From Pokkaliibacter plantistimulans (GTDB taxonomy: Bacteria; Pseudomonadota; Gammaproteobacteria; Pseudomonadales; Balneatricaceae), in assembly GCF_003194385.1 (NCBI RefSeq), contig NZ_LAPT01000098.1:1-64000 (forward strand): DNA of 64,000 nucleotides, read 5' to 3'. Positions 18,834 to 28,075 of this stretch are shown here, piece after piece. Below the pieces are notes generated by a model. The model saw only the letters and a program-made list of their open reading frames with translations. It had not been told where the DNA came from and searched no databases. The position numbers and the translations under genes were made by a program. Position 1 is the stretch's first letter. Each line of letters starts with the position of its first letter.

Positions 18834-21020
18834 TTGGCTGGTTTGATCCCACGTTTTCGCAAGTTGGTTCCCCTCTGGGCGTTTATCATCGTCGCCCTGG
18901 CGGGAAGCTATTGGATCAATCTCAACCAGCAAGTGCGTGTTCAGGAACAGAATCTGGCTATGCAGCAGCTGGGCTCCGCGCAGGTCAGTATTCTGGAAAA
19001 GCGCATGCGCCGCGCCCTTTCCGCTTCCTATATCCTTGGTCAGGATGTCATCCGCCACCATGGCGACGTCGAAAAGTTCGATGAACTGGCGGCAGGTATC
19101 TTCAGCTACATGGATGAAATCAGCAGCCTGCAGCTGGCACCCGATGGGGTTATTCGTTTTATCTATCCCCTTAAGGGCAACGAACCGGCCATTGGCCTCA
19201 GTATTGCTCAGCTGGAAAACAAGATTTTCGGCTACAGCCCCAGCCAGAATGTGATTCAGTCCGAATCGGCCAAGATGATCGGTCCGCTGCCTCTGGTACA
19301 GGGCGGTGTGGCGATGATTGCCCGCAATCCGGTGTTTATTAAAGACGATAATGGCATTACGCACTTCTGGGGGCTGGCCTCGGCCGTGGTTACCCTGAGT
19401 GAAATCGTCAATGCGACCGCGCTGGAAGCCATGGCAGCGCAGGGGTATCGCTATCGCCTGTGCTACGTGGATATGCACGGCAATACCCATCCTATCGCCC
19501 AGTCGGCTATCCCGCTCAACCAGGACAGCTACATGGAGTTCGATATGGATATTCCCGGGGTGAACTGGATGCTCAGACTCAGCCATCCGCTGCCTGTGGG
19601 TGCCCTGACGGTACTGGCTTATGTCCTGATTCTGCTGCTGGCGCTGATTGCTGCCTGGGTCATCCACCGCTTCAGCCGCGAGCCGGAGCGCTTGCGCCAA
19701 CTGGTGCAGGAGCGCACGGCAGAGCTCAAACAGCACGCCTATTTCGATTTCCTGACGGGTCTGGCGAACCGGCGTATGTTGCAGGACACCCTGCAGCTGG
19801 CTATCGGCACCCACCAGCTGAGCAACAGCCGTGGCGCCCTGCTCTATATGGATCTGGATGACTTCAAACGCATCAACGATTCCCTTGATCACCAGATGGG
19901 TGATCAGCTGTTGAAAACGGTCTCCGAACGGGTGACGGCGCTGGTCGGCAGCCGTGGCGTTGTAGCCCGTCTGGGCGGTGATGAGTTTGCGGTGCTGCTG
20001 CACGATGCCAGTGATACCGCGGAGATCAGTCAGCTGGCCGATGCGCTGCTACTGCAGATCAGCCAGCCCATCAGCCTGCGCAACCGGCAGATCAGTGTCT
20101 CAGCCAGTATAGGGATCACGCTGCTACCTGATGACGGTGACAATCTGGTCGATATTCTGCGCAATGCCGATCTGGCTCTGTATGAAGCCAAGAAGCAGGG
20201 CAAGAACTGCTACGGCTTTTTTGATCCGGTGCTGCAGCACGACATCAACAACATGATGCAGGTTGAAGAGGAACTGCGTCTGGCCCTCAGTGACAGGCAG
20301 TTTGTGCTGCATCTGCAGCCGATCTTCTGTCTGCAGAGCCGGGCACTGAAGAAGTGTGAAGTACTGATTCGCTGGCAGCATCCTGAACGCGGTCTGCTGT
20401 TCCCCGGCCACTTCATTGATATTGCTGAGTCTACCGGGCTGATTATTCCGCTGGGCTACTGGGTATTCCGCGCCGCCTGTGACAAGGTGGTGGAGCGTAT
20501 TCAGGCAGGTCTGCCCGCGGTGCCTCTGACCGTCAACGTCAGTGCCAACCAGCTCAAGGAGCGCGATCTGGTGGTACAGTTCGAGCGCATCCTGCAGGAG
20601 ACCGGAGCACCTGCCGCATTGCTGGAGCTGGAGATCACCGAGTCGCTGATCATGGAAGATATGGATCAGGCCGTACTGCTGCTGGAGCAGTGCCGCAAGC
20701 TTGGTCTGAAGGTGGCTATTGATGATTTTGGCACCGGCTACTCATCGCTGGCACAGCTGAAGAAGCTGCCGGTCGATACCCTGAAGGTTGACCGCAGCTT
20801 TGTGCAGGATCTGACCCTGGATCACGATGACCGGCAGATCACTGCAGCAATCATTGCCATGGCTCACAAGCTGGATCTGGATGTCGTCGCCGAAGGGATT
20901 GAAACCGAGGAGCAGTTTGAAATTCTGCTCAACTATGGCTGTGATATGGGCCAGGGTTACCTGCTGGGACGACCAGTACCAGACCCCTTTGTGGTGCTGG
21001 ATCAGGCCACCTCCCGCTGA
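18834..21020 (+). CDS. Membrane-anchored CHASE-type sensor with GGDEF and EAL domains
   Basis: Cyclic-di-GMP enzyme of about 728 residues. One membrane segment (PLWAFIIVALAGSYWINL) and a second (LTVLAYVLILLLALIAAWVI) flank a periplasmic domain of about 210 residues with CHASE-like features. These are followed by GGDEF (ARLGGDEFAVL) and EAL domains. The GGDEF motif is intact, but no RxxD inhibitory site precedes it. The EAL signature reads CEVLIRW (EVL instead of EAL), while DDFGTGYSSLAQLK and VVAEGIETEEQ are intact, so phosphodiesterase activity remains likely. The start is not certain: the frame opens at TTG 18777. I prefer TTG 18834, which follows AGAGAG. Convergent with the next diguanylate cyclase. 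Confidence 0.9.
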   Translation: MAGLIPRFRKLVPLWAFIIVALAGSYWINLNQQVRVQEQNLAMQQLGSAQVSILEKRMRRALSASYILGQDVIRHHGDVEKFDELAAGIFSYMDEISSLQLAPDGVIRFIYPLKGNEPAIGLSIAQLENKIFGYSPSQNVIQSESAKMIGPLPLVQGGVAMIARNPVFIKDDNGITHFWGLASAVVTLSEIVNATALEAMAAQGYRYRLCYVDMHGNTHPIAQSAIPLNQDSYMEFDMDIPGVNWMLRLSHPLPVGALTVLAYVLILLLALIAAWVIHRFSREPERLRQLVQERTAELKQHAYFDFLTGLANRRMLQDTLQLAIGTHQLSNSRGALLYMDLDDFKRINDSLDHQMGDQLLKTVSERVTALVGSRGVVARLGGDEFAVLLHDASDTAEISQLADALLLQISQPISLRNRQISVSASIGITLLPDDGDNLVDILRNADLALYEAKKQGKNCYGFFDPVLQHDINNMMQVEEELRLALSDRQFVLHLQPIFCLQSRALKKCEVLIRWQHPERGLLFPGHFIDIAESTGLIIPLGYWVFRAACDKVVERIQAGLPAVPLTVNVSANQLKERDLVVQFERILQETGAPAALLELEITESLIMEDMDQAVLLLEQCRKLGLKVAIDDFGTGYSSLAQLKKLPVDTLKVDRSFVQDLTLDHDDRQITAAIIAMAHKLDLDVVAEGIETEEQFEILLNYGCDMGQGYLLGRPVPDPFVVLDQATSR

Positions 21021-21061
21021 CGGGTTGTGGATAGTTCTGGCTGTTACCGAAGGGATGGCGG

Positions 21062-21085
21062 TACTGCCTACTGCCTACTGCCTAC
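21062..21085. repeat. Heptanucleotide tandem repeat (TACTGCC, 3.4 copies)
   Basis: TACTGCC is repeated three times plus TAC, in the 72-base gap between two convergent c-di-GMP genes. It lies just past both stop codons, so length changes would not alter either protein. Confidence 0.85.
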
Positions 21086-21092
21086 GCGCCAC

Positions 21093-22682
21093 TCAGCCAG
21101 ACTGACTGACGTGTTGCGGGCAGTGCACATAGACCTGATTGCGCCCTGCTCCCTTGGCTTCATACAGCGCTTCATCGGCACGACGCAGCAGGTCACTGAT
21201 CTTGTCTTCCCGACCCAGACTGGTGATGCCGATACTGATGGTGACGGAGATACTTTCCTGTTTCCACGGTGTGGGCTCAGCCGCAATCATCTGCCGCAGT
21301 CTTTCCATCAGTATCTGTGCATCCTGCGCATGGGTTTCCGGCAGTACCATCACGAACTCTTCCCCGCCCAGGCGGGCCAGAACGTCGGTACTGCGTTTGT
21401 TACTGCTCAGTAGCCTGGCCACATGAATCAGTACTGCGTCACCGGCACCATGGCCAAGGGTATCGTTGATCTTCTTGAAGTAGTCGAGGTCGAGTACTGC
21501 CACGCTCAGCGGCCGACGATAACGGCGTGAGCGGGTCCATTCCTCTTCCAGCATCAGATCAAGCTTGCGCCGGTTGAAGATGCCAGTCAGTGGGTCCTCA
21601 CCTGCCAGTGCTTCCAGCTGATTATTGAGCATCTCCAGTTTGGCGTTGCTGGCGCGTAGCTGACGTTCGCCATCGTGGCTGCGGAGCAGGTAGACCAGCG
21701 TACTGGCAATCGCCAGCGACAACAGCCCGCTGGCCACCAGCGCAATCAGCAGGTGGGCGGTGTGGCGATGATCCAGTTCATCCAGCTGATCCAGATAGCT
21801 GTAGGCAATACCTTCAAAGTCGTTTTCATGACTGGCCTGCCGCTTGATCAGTGCGGGCGAGGTGTGATTGCCGAGGCGCCACAGGGTGTAGCCACCGTAG
21901 ATGTCACTGATGTCGAGGCGCAGTTTTTCGAACTGGTGCTGCTGATAGCGCTGCAGTTGCTGATCATCACTCATGGCCTGCAACGGCGAGTCGGGCATGG
22001 CACGCAGCACATAGTCCGGGTTAGAGGCCATGATCACCAGCCCGACGCTGTCACTGACCATGACGTTGGGCTGCATGACCCAGTTCAGCAGATTGCTGAC
22101 ATTGATCTTCATTGCCACCACGCCGATCACCTCATCCTGATAGGTCACCGGGGCGGAGAAATAGAAGCCCGGCACCAGCGTCGTCGCGCCAATGGCAAAC
22201 TGATGGCCCTTGCCACCGGCAAGGGCGGTCTTGAAGTAGTCGCGATAGGCGTAGTTGCCGCCGATCAGTGAGGCAGCCTGATCGTAGTTACTGGCCGCCA
22301 CAGTATTACCAGTGCGGTCCATGGCCCACATGATGTCCACCTTGAGGTCTTCGGTGGCGCGTGCCAGAAAGCGGTTCAGGCGGTTGCGCATGGCCTGGCT
22401 GTCGCTCTGCGCCAGCGTCTCGGTCACGTCACGGCTCTGCGCCAGCACCTGTGGCAGGTTGCGCAGCAGCGACAAACTGCGGTCCAGCTCGGTATTGAGG
22501 GCGGTCACACGGTTTTGCAGGGCCAGATCTTCCCTGCTGATATAGGCCAGCCGCTGCTGCTGGTCATAGATGTCCAGCGACACATAGAGCGCCGCGAACA
22601 GCGGCACAAAGATGGCCAGCGTGACCAGCAGTATGCGTTTGAGGCTGGAAGGCGGTTTGGCGATCAGAGACACATCGGTCAT
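21093..22682 (-). CDS. Membrane-bound diguanylate cyclase with periplasmic sensor domain
   Basis: Synthesises cyclic-di-GMP from GTP. The 529-residue protein has an N-terminal membrane segment (ILLVTLAIFVPLFAALYVSL) and a periplasmic Cache-type domain of about 250 residues with GNYAYRDYFKTAL and FYFSAPV, typical of dCache double-domain sensors. A second membrane segment near 300 and a C-terminal GGDEF domain (ARLGGEEFVMVL) follow. An RxxD inhibitory site (RSTD) precedes the GGEEF motif by five residues, so feedback inhibition is expected. The ATG at 22682 (MTDVSLIAK) is preceded by GAAGGA; a frame open to 22868 gives a non-conserved extension. There is no EAL domain. Confidence 0.92.
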   Translation of the reverse strand: MTDVSLIAKPPSSLKRILLVTLAIFVPLFAALYVSLDIYDQQQRLAYISREDLALQNRVTALNTELDRSLSLLRNLPQVLAQSRDVTETLAQSDSQAMRNRLNRFLARATEDLKVDIMWAMDRTGNTVAASNYDQAASLIGGNYAYRDYFKTALAGGKGHQFAIGATTLVPGFYFSAPVTYQDEVIGVVAMKINVSNLLNWVMQPNVMVSDSVGLVIMASNPDYVLRAMPDSPLQAMSDDQQLQRYQQHQFEKLRLDISDIYGGYTLWRLGNHTSPALIKRQASHENDFEGIAYSYLDQLDELDHRHTAHLLIALVASGLLSLAIASTLVYLLRSHDGERQLRASNAKLEMLNNQLEALAGEDPLTGIFNRRKLDLMLEEEWTRSRRYRRPLSVAVLDLDYFKKINDTLGHGAGDAVLIHVARLLSSNKRSTDVLARLGGEEFVMVLPETHAQDAQILMERLRQMIAAEPTPWKQESISVTISIGITSLGREDKISDLLRRADEALYEAKGAGRNQVYVHCPQHVSQSG

Positions 22683-23083
22683 GCAGATTCCTTCGGCTCG
22701 ATGCGGTGGGCGCGACAACTGTCTGACTATTGTAGGAACTATAGTGGCTTTACGGTGAAAAAAACCGCAACAGATACTGCTAACTAGTAGCCACCTGATG
22801 CCAAATGCGGCCTGCCGTGGTTGTTCACAAGGTGATCGTACCCCAATCAGGAGAAACCGCAGGAACACGCTGCCAAGAAAGGCTTTGCCATCCCCCGCAG
22901 GCCGCTTAGAATGGCGCGCCAGTAACTGTCTTAATCTGTCGCTAGACTCTTCGCCGCTGGGCTCGGGCGGAGTGTCGCTGCCGGTCTGGGCTCACTGCAC
23001 TGCGGTGACCAGACAGGTCCTGATGTCTCACCAGCTGCTCTGGTGCTTCTTGTATTTCGCTGTCCGACAGGAGATCACGTTTT
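22683..23083. promoter_or_regulatory. Divergent promoter region, diguanylate cyclase and corA
   Basis: A 401-base gap between divergent starts. The stretch near 22725-22790 is AT-richer and is the best promoter area for the minus-strand cyclase. A ribosome site AGGAG lies just before corA. I see no strong hairpin, metal-sensing riboswitch or gene in it. Confidence 0.35.
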
Positions 23084-24031
23084 ATGATCACTGCCTATTA
23101 TCTGCAGGGCGCTTCCCTGCACATGCAAGAATTAACGACTGAAGATCAGCTGCCCGAGCAGGTGTTATGGGTAGACTGTTTTGAGCCCGATGAGGCAGAG
23201 CGCAGCTGGCTTTCCGGTTTCTATCAGGAAGAGATGCCGGACCAGGAAGACATCAACGAGATCGAAGCCTCCTCACGTTTCTACATCGACAAGGACGGCC
23301 TGCACATCCACTCGCTGTTCCCCCATAAGGTGGGCAAGGAGCTGCGGGGCGTCAACGTCTCATTCAACCTGCGCGAACGTATGCTGTTCACCGTGCGTGA
23401 GGAAGACATCGGCCTGATCCGCCTGTTCCGCAACTATGTCCGCCAGCACCGCATCAGCGTGCGTGATCCGCTGGAGGTGCTGGTGCATCTGTTCAACCTC
23501 AAGGTCGATTACCTGTCGGATCTGCTGGAAGACGTCTACACCGTGCTGGAGAAGGCCTCGCAGCAGGTGTTCGAAGATGACGAGCTGGACGAAATGCTGC
23601 GTCTGATCACCATTCAGGAAGACGCCAATGGCAAGATCCGTCTGAGCCTGCTGGATACCCAGCGCTCGCTGCGCTTTCTGCAGCGTTACAACAACGACGA
23701 TCTGGACAAGCCAGCGAAGAAGGAAATCAAGGAGATGCTGGCGGATATCGAATCCCTGCTGCCGCACACCCAGTTCCTGTTCGACAAGATCAACTTCCTG
23801 ATGGATGCGGCCATGAGCTTCACCAGCCTGCAGCAGAACAAGATCATCAAGATCTTCTCGGTGGCGGCGGTGATCTTCCTGCCGCCCACGCTGATCGCCA
23901 GTATTTACGGGATGAACTTCGATACCATGCCGGAGCTGCATACCGAGTATGGCTACCCGATGGCTATTGCCATGATGCTGGCCAGTGCTTTTGGCACCTA
24001 TTTCTTCTTCAAACGCAAAGGCTGGCTGTAG
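23084..24031 (+). CDS. corA: CorA-family magnesium/divalent-cation transporter
   Basis: Inner-membrane Mg2+ channel of the CorA type, 315 residues. A large N-terminal cytoplasmic domain and a long coiled-coil helix (about 150-255) lead to two C-terminal membrane segments. The first ends in the selectivity signature YGMNF, followed by a short acidic periplasmic loop, and the second ends with basic KRKGWL. Length and layout agree with E. coli CorA (316). ATG 23084 follows AGGAG. It stands alone, and no partner such as CorC is nearby. Co2+ or Ni2+ transport cannot be excluded. Confidence 0.95.
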   Translation: MITAYYLQGASLHMQELTTEDQLPEQVLWVDCFEPDEAERSWLSGFYQEEMPDQEDINEIEASSRFYIDKDGLHIHSLFPHKVGKELRGVNVSFNLRERMLFTVREEDIGLIRLFRNYVRQHRISVRDPLEVLVHLFNLKVDYLSDLLEDVYTVLEKASQQVFEDDELDEMLRLITIQEDANGKIRLSLLDTQRSLRFLQRYNNDDLDKPAKKEIKEMLADIESLLPHTQFLFDKINFLMDAAMSFTSLQQNKIIKIFSVAAVIFLPPTLIASIYGMNFDTMPELHTEYGYPMAIAMMLASAFGTYFFFKRKGWL

Positions 24032-24043
24032 TTGACGCTATGC

Positions 24044-24072
24044 CTGCGCGGGCGATGTCTGCGCAGATTTTT
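24044..24072 (+). terminator. Possible terminator after corA
   Basis: CTGCGC (24044-24049) and GCGCAG (24061-24066) form a 6-bp GC-rich stem with an 11-base loop. The run ATTTTTT follows directly, 12 bases after the corA stop. The stem is short but the layout is that of an intrinsic terminator. Confidence 0.5.
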
Positions 24073-24247
24073 TACGCAAAGTTTGCTGTACCCCACCATT
24101 GAAAGGACGCCCGGCTGACAGTAAGGAACCCTGTTCCCCAGGTACTGCTGTCTCTTATCGGCACAGGATGCTGCCCAGTACGATCAGCCATTACGGCAGG
24201 GTAGGTCTTGTACCGATAGCGGGTCCACACACTACAAGGAGCCTGTT

Positions 24248-24703
24248 ATGCAACGTGTTGCCCTGTCACTGAAAAACGTCTCTCTGCTGGCTGGCAGCCT
24301 GCTGGCCGCTGCCCTCAGCGCGCCGCTGCTGGCCGCCGACATGCCGCGAACCCCCGCCCCTGAAGGGGCCAGGGTCTATATCATCTCTCCCAAAGATGGC
24401 GATACCGTGAGCCAGACCTTCAAGGTGCAGTTTGGCCTGAGTGGTATGGGGGTGGCGCCTGCAGGCATGGACAAGGCCAATACCGGCCATCACCACCTGC
24501 TGATCGATGTGGATACCCTGCCGGCAATGGATATGCCCCTGCCCGCGACCGATCACATCAAGCACTTCGGTGGTGGCCAGACCGAAACCGAGCTGACCCT
24601 CAGCCCCGGCAAACATACCCTGCAGCTGATCATGGGTGACAAGCTGCATATTCCGTTCAATCCGCCGGTTATCTCCGACAAAATTACGGTGAACGTCGAG
24701 TAA
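24248..24703 (+). CDS. Secreted DUF4399 domain protein
   Basis: Small exported protein of 151 residues with a cleavable signal peptide (about residues 1-29, cleavage likely after SAPLLAA). The mature part matches the DUF4399 pattern: GARVYIISPKDGDTV, VQFGLSGMGVAPAG, NTGHHHLLID, HFGGGQTETELTLSPGKHTLQL. The clustered histidines (HHH) suggest possible metal binding, which is inference. The function of the family is unknown. ATG 24248 has a strong AAGGAG site. A perfect hairpin follows, so the gene is likely a single transcription unit. Confidence 0.88.
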   Translation: MQRVALSLKNVSLLAGSLLAAALSAPLLAADMPRTPAPEGARVYIISPKDGDTVSQTFKVQFGLSGMGVAPAGMDKANTGHHHLLIDVDTLPAMDMPLPATDHIKHFGGGQTETELTLSPGKHTLQLIMGDKLHIPFNPPVISDKITVNVE

Positions 24704-24730
24704 GGTGATTCGCCCACTCGCGCAATAAAC

Positions 24731-24759
24731 AATAAGGCCGGGATCATCCCGGCCTTATT
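24731..24759. terminator. Bidirectional intrinsic terminator
   Basis: AATAAGGCCGGGA and TCCCGGCCTTATT form a 13-bp stem with a tiny loop between the DUF4399 gene and the convergent DMT permease. The A/T ends supply a short T run in both directions. Confidence 0.85.
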
Positions 24760-24808
24760 GCATCCATCGCTTTATCTGGCTGACACGCAGCAGATCGTAG
24801 GCACGTTC

Positions 24809-25693
24809 TTAGCTGGGTTTGTTACACCAGCTGGGCTTGATCAGCCCGGTAGACAGCAGGGTGCCGGCGAGAATGACTGCGGCGCCTGCCAGCATCTGAG
24901 CACTGACTGCCTCCTGCAGGAACAGATATCCCCACAGCATGCCAAACACCGGAATCAGGAAGGTCACCGTGATGGTCTTGCTCGGGCCGATACGTGACAC
25001 CAGCCGGAAAAACAGGATGTACGCTACGCCGGTACAGGCGATACCCAGCACCAGCACTGACAGCCAGGACGACAGACCAATACTGTGCTGGGGCAGATAC
25101 AGAGCCGCCAGCGGGGTCAGCAGGATAAAACCTGCCAGCTGGCTGCCGGTGGCGATCACCAGCGGGTCGATGCCCGACAGATACTTGCGCGTGTAGCTGG
25201 CCGCGACACCGTAGCTGCAGGTGGCCAGCAGGGCCGCCACAATCGCCGGGCCGGTGCCATTACCACTGAAACTGACCTTGCCCCAGACCAGGGTAATCAC
25301 GCCGACAAAACCGATCAGCAGGCCCAGCACCTGCGCCAGCGTCAGTCGCTCCTTGACCCAGACAAAGGCAATCAGGGCGCCCCAGAGCGGCGTGGTGGCG
25401 TTGAGAATGGAGGTAAAGCCTGCCGTCATCGACAGGGTGGCATAGCTCAGGAGTACAAAGGGCAACGCTGTATTCAGCACGCCGACGATGGCCAGCTTGC
25501 CGGGATGGTCGCCCAGTTTGCGCAGTTTGCCGGTAAAAATGAGGATACCGACCAGAAACACCGAGGCGATACCGAGGCGCACCGCCACCAGGGCAATCGG
25601 CCCGAAGGCTGGTACAGCAATGCGCATAAACAGAAAGGAAGCGCCCCATAGCGCTGCCAGCATAAGAAGTTCGCCCAGATCCTGGGTACGCAT
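24809..25693 (-). CDS. EamA/DMT-superfamily transporter
   Basis: Inner-membrane permease of 294 residues with ten predicted helices in two EamA repeats. It begins LLMLAALWGASFLFMRIA, a typical RhaT-like N-terminus, and has the NATTPLWGALIAF signature at the end of the first half and LIPVFGMLWGYLFLQE in the second. I chose ATG 25693 (MRTQDLGELL) with AGAGAG upstream; a frame open to 25768 adds a polar stretch unlike the family. The substrate is unknown. It is the second of three DMT permeases in the window, and they are not close copies of each other. Confidence 0.9.
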   Translation of the reverse strand: MRTQDLGELLMLAALWGASFLFMRIAVPAFGPIALVAVRLGIASVFLVGILIFTGKLRKLGDHPGKLAIVGVLNTALPFVLLSYATLSMTAGFTSILNATTPLWGALIAFVWVKERLTLAQVLGLLIGFVGVITLVWGKVSFSGNGTGPAIVAALLATCSYGVAASYTRKYLSGIDPLVIATGSQLAGFILLTPLAALYLPQHSIGLSSWLSVLVLGIACTGVAYILFFRLVSRIGPSKTITVTFLIPVFGMLWGYLFLQEAVSAQMLAGAAVILAGTLLSTGLIKPSWCNKPS

Positions 25694-26029
25694 GATAGTG
25701 CTCTCTTGCCGGACCATACCGGTATGCGAGGAAGAACGCCTTGGCCACGGTGCAGTGGTGCAAGGCACCGGCCACTATAAGCCAGACCGCGGGTGCCCGC
25801 CATCGGTGTAACAGCCTGTGCACGATCTGTCGGTGCACGCGGTTGAACAGATCCTCTGTCGCTGACTGATCCATGACCATCGCCTCTTCAGCGTTTCGAC
25901 TGGTCTGGTTTCAGCTCACGAGAGCGTAAACAGGGTGACACGGCGGTGCTGTTTTGACAGGGGTGAACCAGATGCACTGCACAGGCCACTCATCGACTGT
26001 TCTCAGGAAGGCTTTGCAGGAGTGATGGA
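25694..26029. other. Intergenic region without a visible gene
   Basis: A 336-base gap between divergent starts (DMT permease, minus; type III chaperone, plus). It holds no convincing reading frame or hairpin. The ribosome site AGGAG at 26016-26020 lies at its right edge. A two-codon ATG GAT TGA overlaps the TTG start of the next gene. Confidence 0.35.
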
Positions 26030-26515
26030 TTGAATACCCTACAGGCACGTATCAGCATGGAGCTGTTTCTGGTCCAGCGCGGTTACGCCAGTCCGGGCGA
26101 TAGCCTGTTTGATGATGCCGGGCAGGCCACCTTTCGCAGCAGTTCAGGGGTGGAGTGCCTGCTGTGGATTCCGGAAGGTCAGACCTGCCTGTATTTCTAT
26201 GCCCCGGTGCTGGAGCTGACCTATGTCAGTGATGCCACACTGCTGGCTGAGGCACTGGCACTCAATCTCAACCCTGCGCTGACACAGGGCGGTGCGCTGG
26301 CCCTGAACCCTGCCAATGGTCATCTGCTGCTGCGTCATGCACTGGACATGGCGATTGATGCTGATGGGCTGGAGCGACAGATGGAAGCTTTCCTCAGCAG
26401 TGCCGGGGAACTGCGCGAACGTTTCCAGCGCGCCCAGCAGGCGCCGGTGACGGACCCAACCCAGCGCCCTATCCCGCCTTTCAATACCCGGCTGCAGCAA
26501 CGTCAGTTCCGTTGA
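26030..26515 (+). CDS. CesT-like type III secretion chaperone (orphan)
   Basis: Small 161-residue protein with the layout of class I type III secretion chaperones. It has a leading helix, a strand region around VECLLWIPEGQTCLYFYAPV, a helix DATLLAEALALNLN, strands ALALNPANGHLLLRH, and a final helix ADGLERQMEAFLSSAGELRERF, which matches the CesT/Tir-chaperone pattern of alternating motifs. The C-terminus is proline-rich. The start is TTG 26030 with AGGAG nine bases upstream. The small gene at 26540 follows by 24 bases, so they form a pair. No secretion apparatus is in the window. The fold assignment is from pattern only. Confidence 0.7.
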   Translation: MNTLQARISMELFLVQRGYASPGDSLFDDAGQATFRSSSGVECLLWIPEGQTCLYFYAPVLELTYVSDATLLAEALALNLNPALTQGGALALNPANGHLLLRHALDMAIDADGLERQMEAFLSSAGELRERFQRAQQAPVTDPTQRPIPPFNTRLQQRQFR

Positions 26516-26539
26516 AGGAAAGACTTCAGGGAGTTTGCC

Positions 26540-26875
26540 ATGACCATCAAGATTACCCCGACTACCACTGTGCTACCACAGGAAGGCAGCCAGCCGACAA
26601 GCAAGGGCTGGCAATGGGGCGTCAGCTCACCGGCGCTGGATGCTCTGCGTCACCTGCCAGTACCCCGTCAGCAGCCCGCCGCCTCGGCGCTGACGCAGGC
26701 ACAGCGCCAGCAGCTGGCACCGTTGCTGCAACGGTCGGTGGACTGGCAGGGCTTGCCCGTGGCGGAGTTATTACACGATATGCCTTCGCTGTTTAGCGGT
26801 GGCGAAGCGGCGACGTCGTCTGGCCCCAGGGGGGAAGAACAGGCTCCCGCGGCTACTCCTGCGCAGAGAGAGTAG
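26540..26875 (+). CDS. Small hypothetical protein downstream of the chaperone
   Basis: A 111-residue protein I do not recognise. It starts MTIKITPTTTVLPQEG, a Ser/Thr/Pro-rich polar N-terminus, and has a middle part rich in Gln, Ala and Leu that could form a helix (LTQAQRQQLAPLLQRSVDW). It ends in an Ala/Pro/Glu-rich tail. There is no signal peptide or membrane segment. ATG 26540 follows a good GGGAG site, and the gene sits 24 bases after the chaperone gene on the same strand. A polar N-terminus next to a CesT-like chaperone is compatible with a secreted substrate, but that is inference from position. Confidence 0.6.
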   Translation: MTIKITPTTTVLPQEGSQPTSKGWQWGVSSPALDALRHLPVPRQQPAASALTQAQRQQLAPLLQRSVDWQGLPVAELLHDMPSLFSGGEAATSSGPRGEEQAPAATPAQRE

Positions 26876-26893
26876 GAGTAGCCAATCGCCTGC

Positions 26894-28075
26894 TCAGCGG
26901 GGAGAGTGATAGCGACTGAGGGGAGACAGGCGTTTACGCAGCACCAGCTGATAGAGCTGCAGTGAACGGCTGCGGAATGCCCCGGCACAGATTTTCAGAT
27001 AGTAGGTCCACATGCGATAGAAGCGACTGTCGTAGTTGTCCTGCAGCTGTGGCCAGGCCGCATCGAAGTTTTCAAACCAGGCCATCAGGGTGCGGTCGTA
27101 ATCCGGGCCGAAGTTATGCACATCTTCAATGACGAAATAAGGCTCGCAGGCTGCGCTGATCTGGGTCAGCGAGGGAATGGCGCCGTTGGGGAAGATGTAT
27201 TTGTGAATCCACGGATCGGTGCCAAGCTGCGATACATCGCTGCCGATGGTGTGCAGGACGAAGATGCCTTCGTCCTTGAGCAGACGATGAGCCGTGCTCA
27301 TGTAGACATCGTAGTTTTTCTGTCCGACATGCTCGAACATGCCAATCGACACCGCCTTGTCGAACTGTCCCTGCAGGCTGCGATAGTCCATCAGGGCAAT
27401 CTCTACCGGCAGACCGGCGCAACGCTCATCGGCGAGGGCTTTCTGCTCTTTGGAGATGGTAATGCCGGTGACGCTCACCCCGTAATGGCGGGCCGCCAGC
27501 TCAGCAAAGCTGCCCCAGCCGCAGCCGATTTCCACCACGGACTCGCCCTGTTGCAGCTGGGCCTTGCGGCAGATCAGATCCAGTTTGGCCAGCTGCGCCT
27601 GATGCAGTGTCGTGGCGTCTTTCCAGTAACCGCAGGAATAGGCCATGGTGTCATCGAGCATGGCCCGGTACAGATCATTGCCAGCGTCGTAATGCTGCTC
27701 GCCCACTTGAAAGGCACGTTTCACCGACTGCAGATTGAACAACCGGGCCATCAGCCAGTGTTTGACGAATACCCAGCGACCGGTGATATGGCGCTGCAGC
27801 TCGGCCGCCAGTACTTTGCTGATCATTTCATCCAGCTGTTCGCAATCCCACCAGCCGTCAATAAAGGCTTCGCCGACACCGAGAGTACCCTCGGCAAAGG
27901 CGCGGTTATAGAACTGCGGATTGTGGATCTGCGGATCCCAGGGGTGGGGGCCGTTGAGGGTAATCCCGGCCTTGGCCAGCTGGCTGGCCAGCCAGTATTC
28001 CGCCTGCCGTGAGGCGGTCTTGCGGGTGCGGCTGCTTTTGAGGTCTTTGTCTAGGCTTTCAGCTGTAACTGCCAT
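26894..28075 (-). CDS. cfa: Cyclopropane-fatty-acyl-phospholipid synthase
   Basis: SAM-dependent enzyme that converts cis-unsaturated acyl chains of membrane phospholipids to cyclopropane acids. The 393 residues match Cfa length. Signatures include AEGTLGVGEAFIDGWWDCEQLDE, EQHYDAGNDLYRAMLDDTMAYSCGYW, the SAM-binding loop VVEIGCGWGSFAELAA, GITISKEQ, MFEHVGQKNYDVYM and KYIFPNGAIPSL. The C-terminus is short and basic. It is convergent with the small gene at 26540, with only 18 bases between. The start ATG 28075 is well placed but the ribosome site is only moderate. Confidence 0.95.
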   Translation of the reverse strand: MAVTAESLDKDLKSSRTRKTASRQAEYWLASQLAKAGITLNGPHPWDPQIHNPQFYNRAFAEGTLGVGEAFIDGWWDCEQLDEMISKVLAAELQRHITGRWVFVKHWLMARLFNLQSVKRAFQVGEQHYDAGNDLYRAMLDDTMAYSCGYWKDATTLHQAQLAKLDLICRKAQLQQGESVVEIGCGWGSFAELAARHYGVSVTGITISKEQKALADERCAGLPVEIALMDYRSLQGQFDKAVSIGMFEHVGQKNYDVYMSTAHRLLKDEGIFVLHTIGSDVSQLGTDPWIHKYIFPNGAIPSLTQISAACEPYFVIEDVHNFGPDYDRTLMAWFENFDAAWPQLQDNYDSRFYRMWTYYLKICAGAFRSRSLQLYQLVLRKRLSPLSRYHSPR

